Shown: in pieces, positions 40,452 through 47,812 of the stretch
How the letters are laid out: each line of letters opens with the position of its first letter
How positions within the stretch are numbered: the stretch's first letter is position 1
IMG/VR virus record: IMGVR_UViG_3300033182_000980
Span: 310,001-374,000 of that record
From: a virus
Reading direction: 5' to 3' (one strand)
DNA: 64,000 nt
Translations under genes and position numbers: made by a program
Notes under the pieces: model-generated
What the model saw: the letters and a program-made list of their open reading frames with translations, nothing else
Database searches by the model: none
Told to the model about the DNA's origin: nothing

Positions 40452-40976
40452 ATGAACAGCGTAAACATCACAGCCGAAAACTTTATCCCAGCTCTCCTCG
40501 CACCCTTCGGTGGCAAGGACACCCACAACGAGGCAGGCGAGGCTCTCCCCTCAACCAGCTCTAAGGCTTGGAGCTTCACCCTCCACAATCGTGATCGCAA
40601 CACTCACCTCACCTTCAAGGCTCGCCGCCCGAAGGGGTGGACTGTAGAGTCTCCTGTCCTCATCGACCTCATGACAGGCAAGGACAACGATGCAGACTTT
40701 GGCTTCATCGGGAGCGTCAGTCCTCGTGGGTTCTACAAGCCAAGCCCCAAGAGCAAGGTAGACGCTGATCGCCTTGAGGTAGCCAATCGCACAATGGTTT
40801 GGCTTCTCACCAAGCTCAACAATGGGGTGGAGCTTCCCGATGCCCTAGAGATCAAGGGTGCTTCTAAGTGCTGTAGGTGTGCTAAGAAGCTCACCAACCC
40901 CGACAGCGTAGACGATGGGATGGGTCCAGTCTGTCGCCGTAAGGCTAACGAGAGCAAGGTTAGCCGAGGGGTCTAA
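40452..40976 (+). CDS. DUF6011-like zinc protein, 174 aa
   Basis: The C-terminal motif CCRCAKKLTNPDSVDDGMGP then VCRRK matches the DUF6011 pattern (CxxCxxxLTxPxSxxxGxGPxC), a small zinc site. The N-terminal part (WSFTLHNRDRNTHLTFKARR) is shared with the paralog at 50168, so they are two versions of one gene. The function of DUF6011 is unknown. The zinc knuckle suggests nucleic-acid contact. Confidence 0.7.
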   Translation: MNSVNITAENFIPALLAPFGGKDTHNEAGEALPSTSSKAWSFTLHNRDRNTHLTFKARRPKGWTVESPVLIDLMTGKDNDADFGFIGSVSPRGFYKPSPKSKVDADRLEVANRTMVWLLTKLNNGVELPDALEIKGASKCCRCAKKLTNPDSVDDGMGPVCRRKANESKVSRGV

Positions 40977-41032
40977 GGGTTGGGCTAGGGTCGGGGCTGA
41001 AAAGCTCTTAGAGGGGCATTTAAGAGATCGTA

Positions 41033-41090
41033 AGAAAAGTTTGTAGGTTTTGTCCGATAGTGGTCAGAGCCTTCGTCTTATAGGTGAACA
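41033..41090. repeat. 50-bp intergenic element, copy 2
   Basis: AGAAAAGTTTGTAGGTTTTG then TCCGATAGTGGTCAG and TTATAGGTGAAC, matching 36645-36697. It precedes the 41108 gene, which has no GTAACCCC motif, so it may be its promoter. Confidence 0.6.
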
Positions 41091-41107
41091 GCAAAGGAGA
41101 ACAAGAC

Positions 41108-41416
41108 ATGAGACATGATAACCTAACTCTCCCCAACAACCGAAAGGGAAGCACGATGAAGATGAGAGCAAGACGAGGCGACCTTATCACCCTCCAACCT
41201 GATGCCTGTGGCTACTTCGAGTCCGAGGTCGGCTGTACGGTAACGCTCATGAGTGAGGATCTCGGTAATCGTACGGTGCGTGTCATCAAGGCTCGTGATC
41301 AGTTCCACCACGACTGGCCCGAAGCTCCAAATAACCTCATGCTCGTAAGGTGTGAGGGTCAACAGTACCTTGTGTCTCGTGAGCATCGCCACCTCTGCTT
41401 GGTGTCGGGGAGCTGA
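41108..41416 (+). CDS. Hypothetical protein, 102 aa
   Basis: ATG 41108 (MRHDNLTLPNNRKGSTMKMR) follows AAAGGAGAACAAGAC; the GTG frame from 41084 overlaps the RBS. Met17 at 41156 is an alternative. The rest is beta-rich (GDLITLQPDACGYFESEVGC, LMLVRCEGQQYLVSREHRHL), like a small SH3-type barrel. Function unknown. Confidence 0.55.
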   Translation: MRHDNLTLPNNRKGSTMKMRARRGDLITLQPDACGYFESEVGCTVTLMSEDLGNRTVRVIKARDQFHHDWPEAPNNLMLVRCEGQQYLVSREHRHLCLVSGS

Positions 41417-41472
41417 TCGGGGTTGGACCCTAGAAATCATGGGTCGGTCATATCCAGCTCTAGTGCCAGAGC

Positions 41473-41521
41473 TGTAACCCCTTATCTATGATCTAGTATC
41501 AAGGGTTGACTGGTTCAGCCC
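41473..41521 (+). promoter_or_regulatory. Early promoter motif with 5' hairpin
   Basis: TGTAACCCCTTATCTATG, CTAGTAT, then GGGTTGA-ctggt-TCAGCCC (41503-41521; one G-T pair). Confidence 0.7.
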
Positions 41522-41549
41522 AACAGACTCCAGAAAGGGAGAACAAGAC

Positions 41550-42149
41550 ATGACCAACAAGACCTTCGCAACCATGATCATCATCGGCATTGCCCTCGCT
41601 GGCTTCTATGGTAAGGCGAGCATTGAGGCCCATGAGGGCAGGGCAGTTTACCACAGCGAGTGTGAGATCAGCTCACACCCTGTGCAGTACCTCCACACGA
41701 CAGGGAAGAAGAGGTGGAGGAAGTGGGTCTACCTCGATACTGTAAATGGTGTCGAGATCAAGGCGAGCAAGGATCAGCACAAGGCGTGTGAGAGCGTGAA
41801 GGTTCTCATGTCGAATGAGGCGGAGCTTGCAGAGGCGAACCGACTCAAGAGCATCGAGAACCAGAGGCTCTTAGCAGTCCTCGGTTGGTTCTTTTTGATC
41901 ATGGTGGTTGAGGTCGCCATCAACTATCTGGCTAAGAGGCGAGAGCGTCTTGAGTGGGAAGAGGCGAAGCGACAACAAGACCTTGAGCATAAGCGAGAGT
42001 GTGAGAAGTGGGCGGCGAGGCGTAAGGCAGAGGAAGCCGAGCGTATGAGGTCTAAGACAGCGAATGAAGAACGAGCAAAGCGAAAGGCCGAGAGGGGAGC
42101 AATCCTTGAGGCTAGGAGGCTTGCTAACCTAGAGCGTAAGAAAGGATAA
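41550..42149 (+). CDS. Membrane protein with cytoplasmic coiled coil, 199 aa
   Basis: TM1 at ~6-18 (TFATMIIIGIALAGFYG) and TM2 at ~108-125 (LLAVLGWFFLIMVVEVAINY) flank a loop with two Cys (HSECEISSHP ... HKACESV) that could pair in the periplasm. The last ~70 residues are a highly charged helix (RRERLEWEEAKRQQDLEHKR). The protein would reach from the inner membrane into the cytoplasm. Function unknown. Confidence 0.6.
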   Translation: MTNKTFATMIIIGIALAGFYGKASIEAHEGRAVYHSECEISSHPVQYLHTTGKKRWRKWVYLDTVNGVEIKASKDQHKACESVKVLMSNEAELAEANRLKSIENQRLLAVLGWFFLIMVVEVAINYLAKRRERLEWEEAKRQQDLEHKRECEKWAARRKAEEAERMRSKTANEERAKRKAERGAILEARRLANLERKKG

Positions 42150-42153
42150 CGAG

Positions 42154-42708
42154 ATGACGCTAAGAGAACAGCTACAACAAAGAGCAGACATGATAGGTCA
42201 ACTAGGAGGTCGAGGCGACCTTATGACGCAAGAGCAGTATGTGATCAATGAGGGTGTTCAGATGGCTTCTAGTGAGCCTTTAACAGAGGAGCAGTACGCT
42301 TACCTTAGAATGATCACAGGAGCGATTGAGTGCCTTCCTAAGCAGTGCTTTTACAATGCACAGATGATGACCCTTGCCGATAGCTACCATGAGACACCCA
42401 GGGTGCAGTACCATGAGGGCTATGTGTGGACTGGCTTAATGCCGATCCTTCATGGGTGGATCACTCTTGATGATAAGATCGTGGATGTGACTTTGAGTAC
42501 AGACCGAGAGGCGACTCAAAGATACTTTGATGGTGAACCTCCACAAGAGGACTTGAGGGATAGGATACTAGGAGTGATACCCGATGGGTGGGAGTACATT
42601 GGTGTGCCGATGGAGACGGCTTATGTGGTGGGGTTCATGCTGGAGAAGATGGAGTCCCGATCACTCATTGACAACTGGCAAGATGGTTGGCCTTTGCTCC
42701 AAGCCTAA
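42154..42708 (+). CDS. Papain-like-fold candidate (C-H-D), 184 aa
   Basis: It starts 4 nt after the membrane protein stop. KQCFYNAQMMTLA (Cys65), YHEGYVWTGLMPILHGWITL (His100) and DDKIVDVTL (Asp111) follow the C...EGY...HAW...D order seen in a family of papain/transglutaminase-fold hydrolases of phages and bacteria. The helical N-terminus and the end (RSLIDNWQDGWPLL) are unlike known members. Peptidase, amidase or deamidase activity is inferred from residue order only. Confidence 0.45.
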   Translation: MTLREQLQQRADMIGQLGGRGDLMTQEQYVINEGVQMASSEPLTEEQYAYLRMITGAIECLPKQCFYNAQMMTLADSYHETPRVQYHEGYVWTGLMPILHGWITLDDKIVDVTLSTDREATQRYFDGEPPQEDLRDRILGVIPDGWEYIGVPMETAYVVGFMLEKMESRSLIDNWQDGWPLLQA

Positions 42709-42757
42709 ATAGGAACACGCTTCCTATTTAGAAAAGGTAGAAGCACTTCCACCTTTC
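42707..42757 (+). terminator. Tandem hairpins after the 42154 gene
   Basis: AAATAGGAA-cacgc-TTCCTATTT (42707-42729, 9 bp, perfect), then AAAGGT(a)GAA-gcac-TTC(c)ACCTTT (42733-42756). No long T-run follows, so either termination or mRNA-end protection is possible. Confidence 0.5.
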
Positions 42758-42761
42758 AACT

Positions 42762-42788
42762 TGTAACCCCTTACCTATGAGGGGGTAT
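42762..42788 (+). promoter_or_regulatory. Early promoter motif, variant
   Basis: TGTAACCCCTTACCTATG then AGGGGGTATC; no hairpin. About 30 bp before ATG 42819. Confidence 0.55.
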
Positions 42789-42818
42789 CAATCAACCACT
42801 CTGACAAGGAGAACGCTT

Positions 42819-43229
42819 ATGAACTCTTTCATCTCAATCATCACAACCAACGCAATCAAACGCTTCGAGGCTTACGATGACACCTTCAAGCGTGTGATCC
42901 CGACAGCCCATATCGAGCTGACCAACATGAGCTTCGGCATCCACAAGTCTTTCTTTGGAAATGACACCGACCACATCGCCCCACTCTCACAGCGTACAGG
43001 CACTTACCGACTTGTGTGCGACCCAAAGGATCACGAGGCTATCGTGGAGGCTCTTGCAGAGGAGTTTGCTGAGGTGTCTGCTTGCGTCAAGCTGTTCGCT
43101 ATCGAGATCAGCCGACCGACCACAACCAAGTGGGTTGCTCGTAAAGAGAAGGCAATGACTCGTAAGGGAGCTACCACTCTCACAATCACTTGGAGTGAGG
43201 ACTCTCGCATCACCACACAGAACCTCTAG
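42819..43229 (+). CDS. Hypothetical protein, 136 aa
   Basis: ATG 42819 (MNSFISIITTNAIKRFEAYD) with AAGGAGAACGCTT; the longer frame would start inside the promoter. Mixed alpha/beta: AHIELTNMSFGIHKSFFGND, YRLVCDPKDHEAIVEALAEE, ACVKLFAIEISRPTTTKW, with a basic end. Fold guess: ferredoxin-like. Function unknown. Confidence 0.6.
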   Translation: MNSFISIITTNAIKRFEAYDDTFKRVIPTAHIELTNMSFGIHKSFFGNDTDHIAPLSQRTGTYRLVCDPKDHEAIVEALAEEFAEVSACVKLFAIEISRPTTTKWVARKEKAMTRKGATTLTITWSEDSRITTQNL

Positions 43230-43315
43230 GATAGCCCTAGAGAGTTTTTGGGTATCGACCCTAACACTACCCCTAACCACACACCAAAGATGGCTTAGAG
43301 GGCAATCTCGAAGCT

Positions 43316-43576
43316 CTAGTGAACCATGACTTGATGGTAGGCAAACTTGAGCCAGTCCTCTGCGTGGTTGCCCCCTTGCCACATGAGGAGCTGTACGGAC
43401 TTTTCAAGCTCTCTCCATTCAGCGAGGGTCTTGCTGTTAGTGGTCATCCATCGTGATCTCAAGTCTCGGTAATGACCTCGTGCTAAATCCTCCCACATGG
43501 GGAGCCAGCTTGATCGAGCTGTCCTAGACTTACGAAGCATCTGGATAAGGTCAAGTGTGGTCATGTCTCGTGTCAT
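43316..43576 (-). CDS. Hypothetical basic helical protein, 86 aa
   Basis: MTRDMTTLDLIQMLRKSRTA, then WLPMWEDLARGHYRDLRSRW and ELEKSVQLLMWQGGNHAEDW: helical, Trp- and Arg-rich. RBS AAGGAGTAAAAC. It diverges from the membrane protein at 43639 across two CATATAAC boxes. Confidence 0.55.
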   Translation of the reverse strand: MTRDMTTLDLIQMLRKSRTARSSWLPMWEDLARGHYRDLRSRWMTTNSKTLAEWRELEKSVQLLMWQGGNHAEDWLKFAYHQVMVH

Positions 43577-43592
43577 GTTTTACTCCTTGTAT

Positions 43593-43600
43593 CATATAAC
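43593..43600 (+). promoter_or_regulatory. CATATAAC -10-like box (rightward)
   Basis: ATCATATAAC 40-45 bp before ATG 43639; paired with the leftward box at 43616. Confidence 0.45.
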
Positions 43601-43615
43601 TTTGAGTACCTATTT

Positions 43616-43623
43616 GTTATATG
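43616..43623 (-). promoter_or_regulatory. CATATAAC -10-like box (leftward)
   Basis: Minus-strand ATCATATAAC about 40 bp before the 43576 start. The two boxes are overlapping, divergent copies. Confidence 0.45.
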
Positions 43624-43638
43624 ATTTGAGGGGTAAAC

Positions 43639-44232
43639 ATGACTTATCTAATAAGGAGTTATCGGGGTTTTGACTCGTTCTTAAAGTGGCAGTTATGGGT
43701 CGGGTTTCTGGCTAGTCTGGTGTGGGCTTTGAGTGTGCCGATAGTCCATAAGCTCCAGGGTGTGCATTGGACGACAGCGTATATCTCACTCTACCTAATC
43801 TTCATCCGAGTGAGTGGGTTGATCCTGCCCTTCTTCAAAGGAGCGAGGATTAGAAATCTGTACCTCATCACGATCTGCTTGAATGTGATCTATGCAGCCA
43901 GCCTGTTGCTTTACTTCTATGATGTCCATCTCTTCCTCTGGGCAGAGGTGGTTCTAGGCATAGCGTATAGCGTGGTTGGTCCACTCATGGGGATCGGGTG
44001 GGATGTGTGGGTCGTGAAGCAGTACCCAACGGACACCTTCGAGGACTTCAGATATTGGGAGTCCTTTAGGTGTTCGCTAGGTGGTGTGATGGGGAGTGGC
44101 TTAGTCGCCTTGATGACAACCCTCACGAGTCTCGATCAGACCGTGAGGGTGTTCATGGGGGCGATGGTGTTCATGCTAATGATCCAGCAAGCAAACTGGA
44201 TCAAGCACTACCGACATCTCATCGAGCCTTAG
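43639..44232 (+). CDS. Multi-pass membrane protein, 197 aa
   Basis: About six hydrophobic helices: LWVGFLASLVWALSVPI, AYISLYLIFIRVSGLIL, LYLITICLNVIYAASLLLYF, WAEVVLGIAYSVVGPLMGI, SLGGVMGSGLVALMTTL and VFMGAMVFMLMI. The pattern recalls half of an MFS-type transporter. Basic residues after TM2 suggest the N-terminus is inside. A transporter fragment or envelope modifier is possible; no substrate can be named. Confidence 0.6.
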   Translation: MTYLIRSYRGFDSFLKWQLWVGFLASLVWALSVPIVHKLQGVHWTTAYISLYLIFIRVSGLILPFFKGARIRNLYLITICLNVIYAASLLLYFYDVHLFLWAEVVLGIAYSVVGPLMGIGWDVWVVKQYPTDTFEDFRYWESFRCSLGGVMGSGLVALMTTLTSLDQTVRVFMGAMVFMLMIQQANWIKHYRHLIEP

Positions 44233-44711
44233 CGACCCTTACGCTTTTGTCGGCTAAGGATCTGATTCATGCTCACTACCCCGTCATCGTCAGAGGGTAA
44301 AAGCTCGGTGATCTTGTCTCCCTCAATGAGAGCCTGATACCCCTCGAAGTCAGAGATGACAAACCCCTCTGGAGTCTTGACCCAAGACACCTTGGCGATC
44401 TCATCGAGTCCGTCATAGTGGAGGGTCAGCTCGCCTGTGTCGGTCGGCTTGAAGATGATCTCAACGCACCACTGGGGATCGAGTCCGTTGTCATCGTCCA
44501 TGTACTCTTGAGTGACCTTGTACTCGCCGCCTACGACCCTTGCGTAGTAGGTGAGCTTCAAGTCAGAGAAGCTGGAGACAGACCAGGTGGGGTTGCCCTT
44601 TTCGGGAGTGTTAAAGAAGGTCATTGCTGAGGGGTCAAGATCATCAGTAGGGTAGGGTGGGTCATGGTTTACCGTAGCGTAGGAAAAGTCCTCATACGAG
44701 CGTTGAGACAT
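44229..44711 (-). CDS. Hypothetical protein, 160 aa
   Basis: MSQRSYEDFSYATVNHDPPY begins an acidic, beta-rich protein (WSVSSFSDLKLTYYARVVGG, WCVEIIFKPTDTGELTLHYD) with a C-terminal basic KRKGR. Overall arrangement resembles the 23058/23654 pair (beta core, then an HYxxEEIL-like end, here MNQILSRQ), but similarity is weak. RBS GGAGCTGACCC. Confidence 0.55.
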   Translation of the reverse strand: MSQRSYEDFSYATVNHDPPYPTDDLDPSAMTFFNTPEKGNPTWSVSSFSDLKLTYYARVVGGEYKVTQEYMDDDNGLDPQWCVEIIFKPTDTGELTLHYDGLDEIAKVSWVKTPEGFVISDFEGYQALIEGDKITELLPSDDDGVVSMNQILSRQKRKGR

Positions 44712-44714
44712 GGG

Positions 44715-45176
44715 TCAGCTCCGATCACAAATCTCGTTCAAGCGAGAGGCGAAGGGAGGGCAGTTCTCCATCATGTATGCGTAAGCGTCCTCTTGCTTGT
44801 AGATGCCCGACTGACTCGCTGTGTCTTGGAGGCAAGCGATCAGATAGGTGAGGCGAGCAGAGGGAGCGTTGGTGAACTTGTAGCTGGTCAAGTCATCCTC
44901 GCTCATGTTCTCGGCAGTCTCACAGAGCCAAGCCTTGTCTTGCTCGGTAAGATCGAAGCCATAGGAGGGGCGATTGATTGACCACCAGAGGGACATCTCA
45001 AAGGGGTGTGCGAGCTTGCCATGAGCCTTGAGGTAAGCCTTGGCCTCGTCCATCTTCCGCTCGATGACGATGTGGAGATCGTTGTCAGAGCGGGTCGGGT
45101 AGCGTGGGTCGTTGTTGATCTTCGTTTGCTCTGCGATCACAAACTGTCGATACTGATTGAGGGTTGCGTTCTTCAT
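44715..45176 (-). CDS. Hypothetical helical protein, 153 aa
   Basis: MKNATLNQYRQFVIAEQTKI, DLHIVIERKMDEAKAYLKAH, WLCETAENMSEDDLTSYKFT, ending CPPFASRLNEICDRS. All-helical, with three Cys. Its stop lies 3 nt before the next start, so they form one operon. RBS AAAAAGGAAG. Function unknown. Confidence 0.55.
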   Translation of the reverse strand: MKNATLNQYRQFVIAEQTKINNDPRYPTRSDNDLHIVIERKMDEAKAYLKAHGKLAHPFEMSLWWSINRPSYGFDLTEQDKAWLCETAENMSEDDLTSYKFTNAPSARLTYLIACLQDTASQSGIYKQEDAYAYMMENCPPFASRLNEICDRS

Positions 45177-45259
45177 ATTGTCTGTAGCTTCCTTTTTAGG
45201 AGGTCTAAGTTTGGTTGAGGGTCAGCTTGTCTGCCCTCTACTATCTGAACACATAGGCT

Positions 45260-45279
45260 GTCGGTTTCTTTTCACCGAC
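45260..45279. terminator. Hairpin between 45290 and 45176 genes
   Basis: GTCGGT-ttcttttc-ACCGAC, with a T-rich run on the plus-strand side (GATTTTTTTAT). On the minus strand it follows the 45290 stop without a U-tail, so direction is unclear. Confidence 0.4.
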
Positions 45280-45289
45280 TGTGATTTTT

Positions 45290-45898
45290 TTATGGGCGAG
45301 AGAGCTGACCCTCCCTTGAGCCGAAGTTAAACTCCTCGATGATCTCGTTGATCTTCTGTAGCTGTGTAGCTACCCACTCTTGGTTGCCTCCACCTTTAGT
45401 GTCGTAGTGGTGGTCGAGGAGGTGGAGGTTATTCGAGATGCTGAACAGCTCGGAGCTGAACTCGTAGTACGCTCTGTCATAGTCCTCGATGACCTGTGGA
45501 GGTGTCATGTCGGCCTCCCACGCAAACTCCATGAAGAGGTCATGTAGAGCGTCCTCTCGCTCGTCCTCATCTAAGGTCGGGTCAAGGGAAGCCTTAGCCG
45601 CTTCCTCATCGAACCATGATCGGTTAGTGTCCCAAGCGTAGACCCCCTCCATGACGCAGTGGTCGCACAGCTCCTCGTCATGGTCGTACTCGTCATAGCC
45701 GACACAGTACGAAACCATGTACCGTCCTGCACCCTCACACTCCCGACACATCTTAGCGTCAGCGTAGCGAGATGCTTGGAGCTTCGCCTTAGCATCCTGT
45801 AGCATTGCCTTGAGGGTGGGGAGGTTAGCGATGTCGCTCTCGATCTTCGAGGTGAGGACTCGCTCTGAGGTCTTGATGTCTTGTAGTGATGGCATCAT
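45290..45898 (-). CDS. Zinc-finger-like CxxCxGxG protein, 202 aa
   Basis: MCRECEGAGRYMVSYC and ELCDHCVMEGVYAWDTN give the paired Cys of the small zinc family (relatives at 5169, 50885, 51419). It has a longer acidic helical middle (DEEAAKASLDPTLDEDERED) than the others and a long N-terminal coiled coil (TLKAMLQDAKAKLQASRYAD). RBS GGAGACATC. DnaJ-type zinc sites bind unfolded protein or DNA. The role here is unknown. Confidence 0.6.
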   Translation of the reverse strand: MMPSLQDIKTSERVLTSKIESDIANLPTLKAMLQDAKAKLQASRYADAKMCRECEGAGRYMVSYCVGYDEYDHDEELCDHCVMEGVYAWDTNRSWFDEEAAKASLDPTLDEDEREDALHDLFMEFAWEADMTPPQVIEDYDRAYYEFSSELFSISNNLHLLDHHYDTKGGGNQEWVATQLQKINEIIEEFNFGSREGQLSRP

Positions 45899-45950
45899 AT
45901 TGATGTCTCCATTAGGAGTGAGTGAGGTGCGTGATGATTCTGCCCCTCTG

Positions 45951-45977
45951 ACATTTAACTATAGATAAGGGGTTACA
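45951..45977 (-). promoter_or_regulatory. Early promoter motif
   Basis: Minus-strand TGTAACCCCTTATCTATA then GTTAAATGTC; GAGG...CCTC could pair over a 17-nt loop downstream. It feeds the 45898 start. Confidence 0.6.
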
Positions 45978-45987
45978 GACTCAGGGA

Positions 45988-46170
45988 TTACATTTGCTTG
46001 AGGAGCGTTAAAGCCTCCTCTGCCTTGTCAGCGTCAACCTTGATGTGGACGATCTGATCGCTCGGTACAGGGTGGAAGCTAGGGTTCAAGTGCGTTATGA
46101 CAGCCATGATGTCATAGAGGTGATAAAGGGTTGAGGTGTCGGGTAAAGACGCTACGATGGTTCGGGTCAT
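45988..46170 (-). CDS. Hypothetical protein, 60 aa
   Basis: MTRTIVASLPDTSTLYHLYD, IMAVITHLNPSFHPVPSDQI, VHIKVDADKAEEALTLLKQM: a beta-alpha-beta-beta-alpha order like a tiny ACT or ferredoxin fold. RBS GGAGAACGAC. Function unknown. Confidence 0.55.
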   Translation of the reverse strand: MTRTIVASLPDTSTLYHLYDIMAVITHLNPSFHPVPSDQIVHIKVDADKAEEALTLLKQM

Positions 46171-46182
46171 GTCGTTCTCCTA

Positions 46183-46464
46183 TTAGTGGTGGTAAGGGTT
46201 CATCTCGTGTCCTGGCTCAAAGCCTGTGATCAGCCACTCTCGGATTTGGACTGACCACTCCGAGAGTGCGTCTTGAGCCACAGCTCCCTCGGCCCATGCA
46301 GTCAGCATGGCAACAGCTTGGGTGGCAGGGGTGTCTACCTCAAGGGTAGATGGGGCTGGTGCGAGCCACCCTGTAGCCGAGCGAGTGAGAGTGGTCTTAC
46401 CCTCAACCTCTGCGACTTTAACCGAGATAGCACCCATTGGTCGTTGGTGTGTGATAGTTGTCAT
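46183..46464 (-). CDS. Hypothetical protein, 93 aa
   Basis: MTTITHQRPMGAISVKVAEV, LTRSATGWLAPAPSTLEVDT, AVAMLTAWAEGAVAQDALSE. RBS AGGAGACACAC. Alanine-rich helical C-terminus. No recognised motif. Confidence 0.55.
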   Translation of the reverse strand: MTTITHQRPMGAISVKVAEVEGKTTLTRSATGWLAPAPSTLEVDTPATQAVAMLTAWAEGAVAQDALSEWSVQIREWLITGFEPGHEMNPYHH

Positions 46465-46489
46465 GTGTGTCTCCTAGTAGTGGTTGTGG

Positions 46490-46512
46490 TTGATGATAGA
46501 TAAGGGGTTACA
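46490..46512 (-). promoter_or_regulatory. Early promoter motif
   Basis: Minus-strand TTGTAACCCCTTATCTATCA directly upstream of the 46464 leader; no hairpin. Confidence 0.6.
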
Positions 46513-46566
46513 AATCGTGAGGGCTGACCCTCCATTATAGGGTTCGGGTTTCACCCCCCCTCGTTC

Positions 46567-46779
46567 CTACTTGCCTTTCTTGTCTTGCATCCACTGGGTG
46601 AAGTCGATGACCTCTTGCTTTGGGGCGTACAGCTCTTGGAGGAGCTTCGCCTTGATCGTGTCGATGTCAGACTCGCTGACCTCCCACACTCGATCCCCAT
46701 GAGAGGTTGGCTGGCCAGTCTTGATCGAGTGGGCCATCTCCTTCACGAAGTTGTTGATGTCTTCATTGGTCATACGCAT
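46567..46779 (-). CDS. Hypothetical protein, 70 aa
   Basis: MRMTNEDINNFVKEMAHSIK, VWEVSESDIDTIKAKLLQEL, then EVIDFTQWMQDKKGK. Helical, with an AAAGGAT RBS. Met3 is an alternative start. Function unknown. Confidence 0.55.
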   Translation of the reverse strand: MRMTNEDINNFVKEMAHSIKTGQPTSHGDRVWEVSESDIDTIKAKLLQELYAPKQEVIDFTQWMQDKKGK

Positions 46780-46808
46780 AAGCGTTTATCCTTTGTCAAA
46801 GAGTGGTT

Positions 46809-46857
46809 GCGTGGGTGGTCGCTACCACCCACGCTAGTTCATAGATAAGGGGTTACA
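46809..46857 (-). promoter_or_regulatory. Early promoter motif with strong 5' hairpin
   Basis: Minus-strand TGTAACCCCTTATCTATG, then GCGTGGGTGGT-agcg-ACCACCCACGC (46809-46834), 11 bp perfect: the longest hairpin in the set. It overlaps the position of TAGTGT (TAGCGT). Confidence 0.75.
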
Positions 46858-47121
46858 TTAGTCTCGAACGATGCGTCCTAGTCGGTTCACCTTGATAACG
46901 AAGGTATCACCATGACGGTAAGCGTCATCACCTTTTCCGATGATGGCAGACTGTACAAGAAGGACATAGCGATGACCTTTTACAAGGTGGTCAAACATAT
47001 CTTTCCAAGGCAGTCTTGGTTGTGAGGATGAGGCTGATGTCAGACGAACACGCTTCACATCATAGGACACTTGAGCTTTAGCCCAAGCAAACACATCAGC
47101 TTTACTCGGCATAGAAGCCAT
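46858..47121 (-). CDS. Hypothetical protein, 87 aa
   Basis: MASMPSKADVFAWAKAQVSY, DVKRVRLTSASSSQPRLPWK, RYVLLVQSAIIGKGDDAYRH, ending in a strand (TFVIKVNRLGRIVRD). The MP(S/T)K(A/S)D start is shared with the divergent 47302 protein. The middle looks like an SH3-type barrel. RBS AAAGGAGAACGCTT. Confidence 0.55.
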   Translation of the reverse strand: MASMPSKADVFAWAKAQVSYDVKRVRLTSASSSQPRLPWKDMFDHLVKGHRYVLLVQSAIIGKGDDAYRHGDTFVIKVNRLGRIVRD

Positions 47122-47164
47122 AAGCGTTCTCCTTTACGAAGTAGTGGTTTTCAAAGAAATAATC

Positions 47165-47205
47165 GTTGGTCGCTACCAACACTAGTCCATAGATAAGGGG
47201 TTACA
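47165..47205 (-). promoter_or_regulatory. Early promoter motif with 5' hairpin (leftward)
   Basis: Minus-strand TGTAACCCCTTATCTATG, CTAGTGT, then GTTGGT-agcg-ACCAAC (47165-47180), perfect. It is back to back with the rightward copy 6 bp away. Confidence 0.75.
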
Positions 47206-47211
47206 GGCTGT

Positions 47212-47259
47212 CGTAACCCCTTATCTATCTCTTAGTATCGAGGGTGGCAGAGGTCGCCC
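47212..47259 (+). promoter_or_regulatory. Early promoter motif with 5' hairpin (rightward)
   Basis: CGTAACCCCTTATCTATC, TTAGTAT, then GGGTGGC-agag-GTCGCCC (47242-47259; two G-T pairs). The clean divergent pair with 47179-47205 shows the motif is directional. Confidence 0.7.
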
Positions 47260-47301
47260 CACCAACCAAACTCTTTGACACTATGAAAGGAGGCTATGCT
47301 T

Positions 47302-47577
47302 ATGCGTATGCCTACTAAGTCCGACTACCTAGCCTACGCTGGCTACTCACGCTCTTACCAGGTTGAGGTCTGTGCTTGCGAGTACGACTCAAAGGGTATG
47401 ATCCTCGACTTCGCCACAGACGGATGGGAAGGGCGGCAGCTTCGCAATGTGCCAACTGACACACCCCTTCAGCTCAACATCATGGATCGCAATGGCGACA
47501 AGATGGAGGACATCGGGATCAGCATCAATGGTGAGACTGGTGAGATCGAGTGCAGTAGCAAGCACTTCGAGGGCTAG
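47302..47577 (+). CDS. Hypothetical protein, 91 aa
   Basis: GAAAGGAGG at 47285-47293 fits ATG 47302 (MRMPTKSDYLAYAGYSRSYQ) best. Beta-rich: VEVCACEYDSKGMILDFATD, LNIMDRNGDKMEDIGISING. The N-terminal MPTKSDYLAYA resembles the divergent neighbour, so the two may be diverged copies. Function unknown. Confidence 0.55.
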   Translation: MRMPTKSDYLAYAGYSRSYQVEVCACEYDSKGMILDFATDGWEGRQLRNVPTDTPLQLNIMDRNGDKMEDIGISINGETGEIECSSKHFEG

Positions 47578-47595
47578 GGTAGTCGGGGTATCGAG

Positions 47596-47616
47596 TAACC
47601 CCTTAATCATATAACA
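47596..47616 (+). promoter_or_regulatory. Early promoter motif with CATATAAC
   Basis: GTAACCCCTTAATCATATAA then C: GTAACCCC box joined to CATATAAC, 35 bp before ATG 47651. Confidence 0.6.
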
Positions 47617-47650
47617 ACATCAACCACTTACTTCGTAAAGGAGACTGCCT

Positions 47651-47800
47651 ATGTACGAACTGTATGATCGCTTCGAGCGTAAGGTCGTCAAGACCTTCTC
47701 TTCACTTGGCGAGGCTGGACTTTACCTCGCCCAAGAGGTAGAACATGAGTCTCGTAAAGAGGGGCGAGTGTCCATGCCACGCTTCATCATCAGATACTAG
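47651..47800 (+). CDS. Small protein, 49 aa
   Basis: ATG 47651 follows AAAGGAGACTGCCT and a promoter. Product MYELYDRFERKVVKTFSSLG, EAGLYLAQEVEHESRKEGRV, SMPRFIIRY: strand-helix-strand, like a tiny host-factor mimic. Too short for the usual ORF cut-off, but the leader is complete. Confidence 0.55.
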   Translation: MYELYDRFERKVVKTFSSLGEAGLYLAQEVEHESRKEGRVSMPRFIIRY

Positions 47801-47812
47801 GAAGGACTGCAC

